A DNA stretch of 64,000 nucleotides from DASQZK01 sp963809925 (GTDB lineage: Bacteria; Bacteroidota; Bacteroidia; Bacteroidales; GCA-2748055). Both the position numbers and the translations under genes were made by a program. The DNA lies in assembly GCA_963809925.1 (NCBI GenBank), contig CAWELH010000009.1, forward strand, positions 227,226 to 291,225. Direction: 5' to 3'. The notes beneath the pieces were generated by a model. It saw nothing but the letters and a program-made list of their open reading frames with translations. It ran no database searches and was not told the DNA's origin. Positions 61,546-64,000 of the stretch are shown piece by piece (position 1 is the stretch's first letter; every line of letters begins with the position of its first letter).

Positions 61546-61782
61546 TTAAACGGCATAGGTCTTCTTAGCCTTATAATCCCTCAGAAAAGCATCCATCAAG
61601 GCAAAGAGGTGATTTTTATTCTCGTTATCCAGCTTCTGAATATCCTGGATACGGTTGATGATGTTTTTATCAAGCAATAAATCCGTACTTCCCACCAGAT
61701 AATCCAGGGATACTTCCAGGGCTTCTGCAATCCGTGCCGCAATCTCAATGGAAGGTTTTACTTCATCACGTTCATAGTACAA
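61546..61782 (-). pseudogene. XRE-family regulator fragment (C-terminal part)
   Basis: This 78-residue frame begins within an XRE domain (YYERDEVKPSIEIAARIAEA, then LEVSLDYLVGSTDLLLDKN) and has a helical tail (KLDNENKNHLFALMDAFLRD). The first HTH helices are missing; upstream DNA instead encodes another unrelated fragment. The tail aligns with that of the truncated regulator at 59297. Confidence 0.55.
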
Positions 61783-61984
61783 ATGACCTAAGCTCTGGTA
61801 AAGAATGATAGTCCTTAAAATCTGTTGATACTCTGATCAATTGCATTGGTATTAAATTTTGATCTGTGACGCCGATCTTATTGAACCTCTGCTTATATCG
61901 GTAGAAGGATGCTCTTGAATATAGATTCAGCCGCTTTATTTCTTCAAAGGACTTATCAAGTAACAGTGCATAGAATTTTTTCAT
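61772..61984 (-). pseudogene. Fragment possibly of a phage/plasmid replication protein
   Basis: A 70-residue frame: KKFYALLLDKSFEEIKRLNL, YSRASFYRYKQRFNKIGV, then NLIPMQLIRVSTDFKDY. The S-R-(S/A)-(S/T)-F-Y-R-Y segment followed by a short tail resembles the C-terminus of phage/plasmid replication proteins of the gene II/X type. Nothing upstream continues it and its end overlaps the XRE fragment. Identification is weak. Confidence 0.35.
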
Positions 61985-62059
61985 CTCAATTATTGGGAGC
62001 TTATAATAATTTTTACTGTTGTAATCATGAATTGAAAGTTACTTACATATCATCCTAGT

Positions 62060-62240
62060 TCATCTGAACGGCGTGGTGGCCCCCCAAAATGCCGCGTTCC
62101 ACCGCAGGCGGACCTGTGGGTAAAGGCCGGGATGATTTTTCTTCGGTCCCTGAGCGAAAGTCGAAGGGCGGTTACTTTTTTTGATCAAGTAAAAAATAAC
62201 TGCCTGTCCGGCACAAGGACAACAAAATTTAAGGTTTATT
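62060..62240. repeat. Candidate Bacteroidota intergenic repeat with long hairpin
   Basis: This GC-rich island in AT-rich DNA contains an imperfect long stem (GGCGGTTACTTTTTTT with AAGTAAAAAATAACTGCC, about 62168-62202) and a segment around 62080-62130 whose translation (NHPGLYPQVRLRWNAAFWGA) I recall from many unrelated Bacteroidota intergenic regions. No gene is supported. The rest of the 529-bp gap 61985-62513 shows nothing recognisable. Confidence 0.5.
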
Positions 62241-62513
62241 ACAATCAAATCTTTTAAATAATCGATGGAGCTTACTTTACAGCAATATTTAATTTTTTTA
62301 ACCGGACACCAGTGATAAAGAATTAATATTTGGTTCTTATTTTATTTTCTTTTACTTCTCAAAATAAAAAAATGGAGTTGCGTGTTTGACGCCACTGTTA
62401 CTTTGCTTTAAGCTTCAGGTAAGTCATCAGCAGGATCGTTATCAAAACCGTCCATATTTGGATTTGTACCGCATTATCAGTAGTGCCTGCAAAGGATTTT
62501 ACTCGTAAATGAT

Positions 62514-63233
62514 CTAGTATCCAAAAACTTTTTTTAATCCTTCATTATAATCGGCAGGGCATCCAAATTTTCCGATAATTGTTCCTTTTTTGTCAAGGAG
62601 AATTCCATAGGGTAATGCTTTAACCTCATAATATTCAAATGCCCGATTATCCCAACCATTTAAATCAGAAACATTCATCCAGTTTAAAGAATCTTTCTTA
62701 ATTGTATTCAGCCAGTCGTTCCTATTCCTGTCTGCTGAAACACCAAAGATTACAATATTTTCAGATTTATATTTTTTATTTATTTTTTTTATTAAAGCAT
62801 TTTCTGCTCGACATGGTGGGCACCATGATGCCCAAAAGGAAAGTAAAATATAACGTCCCTCATATGATGATAAATGAACTGTATCTCCGTTAGGATTCGG
62901 TTGAACTATATCAATGTATTTATCACCAATCAGAGGTATTTTTGGCAGTGAAATGGTTCGGGCTATTTTTTTACTCTTTTCAGATAATTTTACGCTTTCA
63001 CTCATGTTGTTATATAATTTCTTAATTTCCTCCTGATTAAATCTTCCGATAATAAGATTTAAATCATATAAAGCGTTAAGACTTACATATGAATCATCCT
63101 TCTTCTCAATAAATTGGCTATATGTATCAATTACTTCTTTGCAATTGGTATTAATATATGATTCCGGCAATTCAGGTAAGGGATGTGAGAGTGACCTCTT
63201 TTTATTTTCGATTAATCGTACTAATTCACTCAT
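62514..63233 (-). pseudogene. TlpA/thioredoxin-like part of a split DUF4369-TlpA gene
   Basis: This frame encodes a periplasmic thioredoxin-like domain: YEGRYILLSFWASWCPPCRA (WCPPC at residues 137-141), then FGVSADRNRNDW and KALPYGILLDKKG. An N-terminal helical region precedes it. The frame stays open upstream to about 63320 with no start codon (SDSVSQLEYLEYEKLKKSNE), and a DUF4369 lipoprotein frame ends at 63299. One intact gene of about 370 residues, the usual length of this family, was probably split by a single-base change near 63300-63340. Such proteins reduce disulfides in the periplasm. Confidence 0.6.
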
Positions 63234-63298
63234 GACTTTTTCATTACTCTTTTTTAATTTTTCATATTCCAGGTATTCTAACTGGGAAACAGAGTCAC

Positions 63299-63628
63299 TT
63301 ACCTTTGAATTCCCAATTTGTTGTCTCCTGTTAGAAATATATTTCCAGGTTCAAGCCAGATTCGTTTTCTATCCTTTACTTCATATTGGTTACGTTTGTT
63401 ATGAAGTGTAAAAGGTTTTTCATGAAGAAGGTCAATATTAAATTCAAATGTGCCATTTTTAAGGAATGATGAATCAACGATTTCGTTGGATTCATCATCA
63501 ACCAGGTAAATTTTCTCCTGGCTTTCACAGTTTTTCAATTCTCCCTGAAAGTGACAATTTGGATTATTTCTGGAACAAGAAATAAGAATTGCTAGAAGAA
63601 TTAAGGCTAAGTTGGATCTTGCAATCAT
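63299..63628 (-). pseudogene. DUF4369 lipoprotein part of a split DUF4369-TlpA gene
   Basis: This 109-residue frame has a lipoprotein signal (AILISC, C18) and a DUF4369 domain (CHFQGELKNCESQEKIYLVD, NGTFEFNIDLLHEKPFTLH, WLEPGNIFLTGDN). It stops at 63299 right where the thioredoxin part continues in another frame. In intact members DUF4369 and TlpA domains are one polypeptide. Confidence 0.6.
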
Positions 63629-64000
63629 TTTTGTTTTTTTTTCAGATGACTGTAAAGTTCAGCTCGTTAAAATACAATGTCAGAAATTGGGAATCGAATT
63701 TTTGGGTCGAAGAAATAATTACTATTTGTTCGTACTCTAACATAGAACAAGTAGTCTCATGATGAAATCCAATAATTTCGCAATAACAAGTCAATCAAAC
63801 AATTTCGCAACAAAATTTACCAATTTTACAAAAATTTACCAAGATAAGTGTCTGAATTTTTTGAGAGGAGCTATTTTTACCTTAGAGGCACCGGTAAATT
63901 TTCTGCTTGATTTAACAATGAAGCAATGATTAATTTTCCAGTTCGATGATGACCCAATGCTGAATGCGTCTATTGATGAAGAAATGAAAGATCGCAGCTA
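63629..64000. other. Window-end region without a clear gene
   Basis: 372 bp, AT-rich, upstream of the DUF4369 start on the minus strand. It has loosely repeated CAATTTCGCAA and AATTTACCAA words (63773-63840). At the very end a plus-strand frame (from about 63920; FQFDDDPMLNASIDEEMKDR) runs off the window and may be the start of a gene, possibly at the ATG at 63959. Confidence 0.3.

Noticed and set aside
57014..62000. CRISPR array
   Set aside because: Searched by eye for regularly spaced direct repeats here and elsewhere; only short tandem units (26.4-26.7 kb) without spacers were found, and there are no cas genes.

Overview
The window looks like chromosomal DNA of a Bacteroidota bacterium, most likely of the order Bacteroidales/Marinilabiliales. 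The evidence is a SusC/SusD pair, three proteins ending in type IX secretion (T9SS) sorting domains, many lipoproteins and Tat-like secreted sugar oxidoreductases, -7 promoter elements of the TAnnTTTG type, and an alaS / M23 peptidase / MerR / LemA / TPM neighbourhood typical of the phylum. No species can be named from the sequence alone.

Layout. 0-20 kb is housekeeping: a long-chain acyl-CoA ligase, a ChaN-like protein, alaS, three tandem membrane-anchored M23 peptidases, two CapA-family proteins, a MerR regulator, a Nif3-like protein, a zinc-ribbon coiled-coil protein, a LemA-TPM-TPM-CapA operon, a stand-alone urocanate hydratase, and a thioredoxin/CoA-binding pair. 20-33.5 kb is more accessory: a divergent Nramp-like transporter, an AEC permease, a T9SS cargo protein, an SGNH esterase, a secreted isomerase/oxidoreductase pair, a fasciclin protein behind a strong Fur-box match, and a GH30 enzyme with a T9SS tail. 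Several non-coding repeats lie here, including a ~250-bp element present in two inverted copies about 14 kb apart.

At 34.1 kb a tRNA-Cys gene, preceded by a degenerate partial copy of itself, marks a visible change to more AT-rich DNA. From 35 to 58.3 kb essentially every gene is on the minus strand and forms a large polysaccharide-utilisation-type locus. It holds a beta-helix protein, a Gfo/Idh/MocA oxidoreductase, a tandem alpha/beta hydrolase, a GH20 hexosaminidase, a frameshifted amidohydrolase, a BNR-propeller lipoprotein, SusC/SusD, DUF4832 and DUF4091 proteins, an uncharacterised lipoprotein, a NagX-like acyltransferase and a DoxX/TIM-barrel fusion. No regulator is recognisable inside it. 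The likely theme is capture and breakdown of an acetylated, HexNAc-containing glycan, but the substrate is not shown by the sequence.

58.5-62 kb is a small conflict-system region. It contains a probable toxin tail with an immunity-like partner, an MNT/HEPN toxin-antitoxin pair, and an orphan Rhs core plus C-terminal toxin segment without a start codon, followed directly by a three-helix membrane protein that is probably its immunity protein. Truncated XRE regulators and other gene fragments surround these. The window ends with a DUF4369/TlpA-type thioredoxin gene split by a frameshift.
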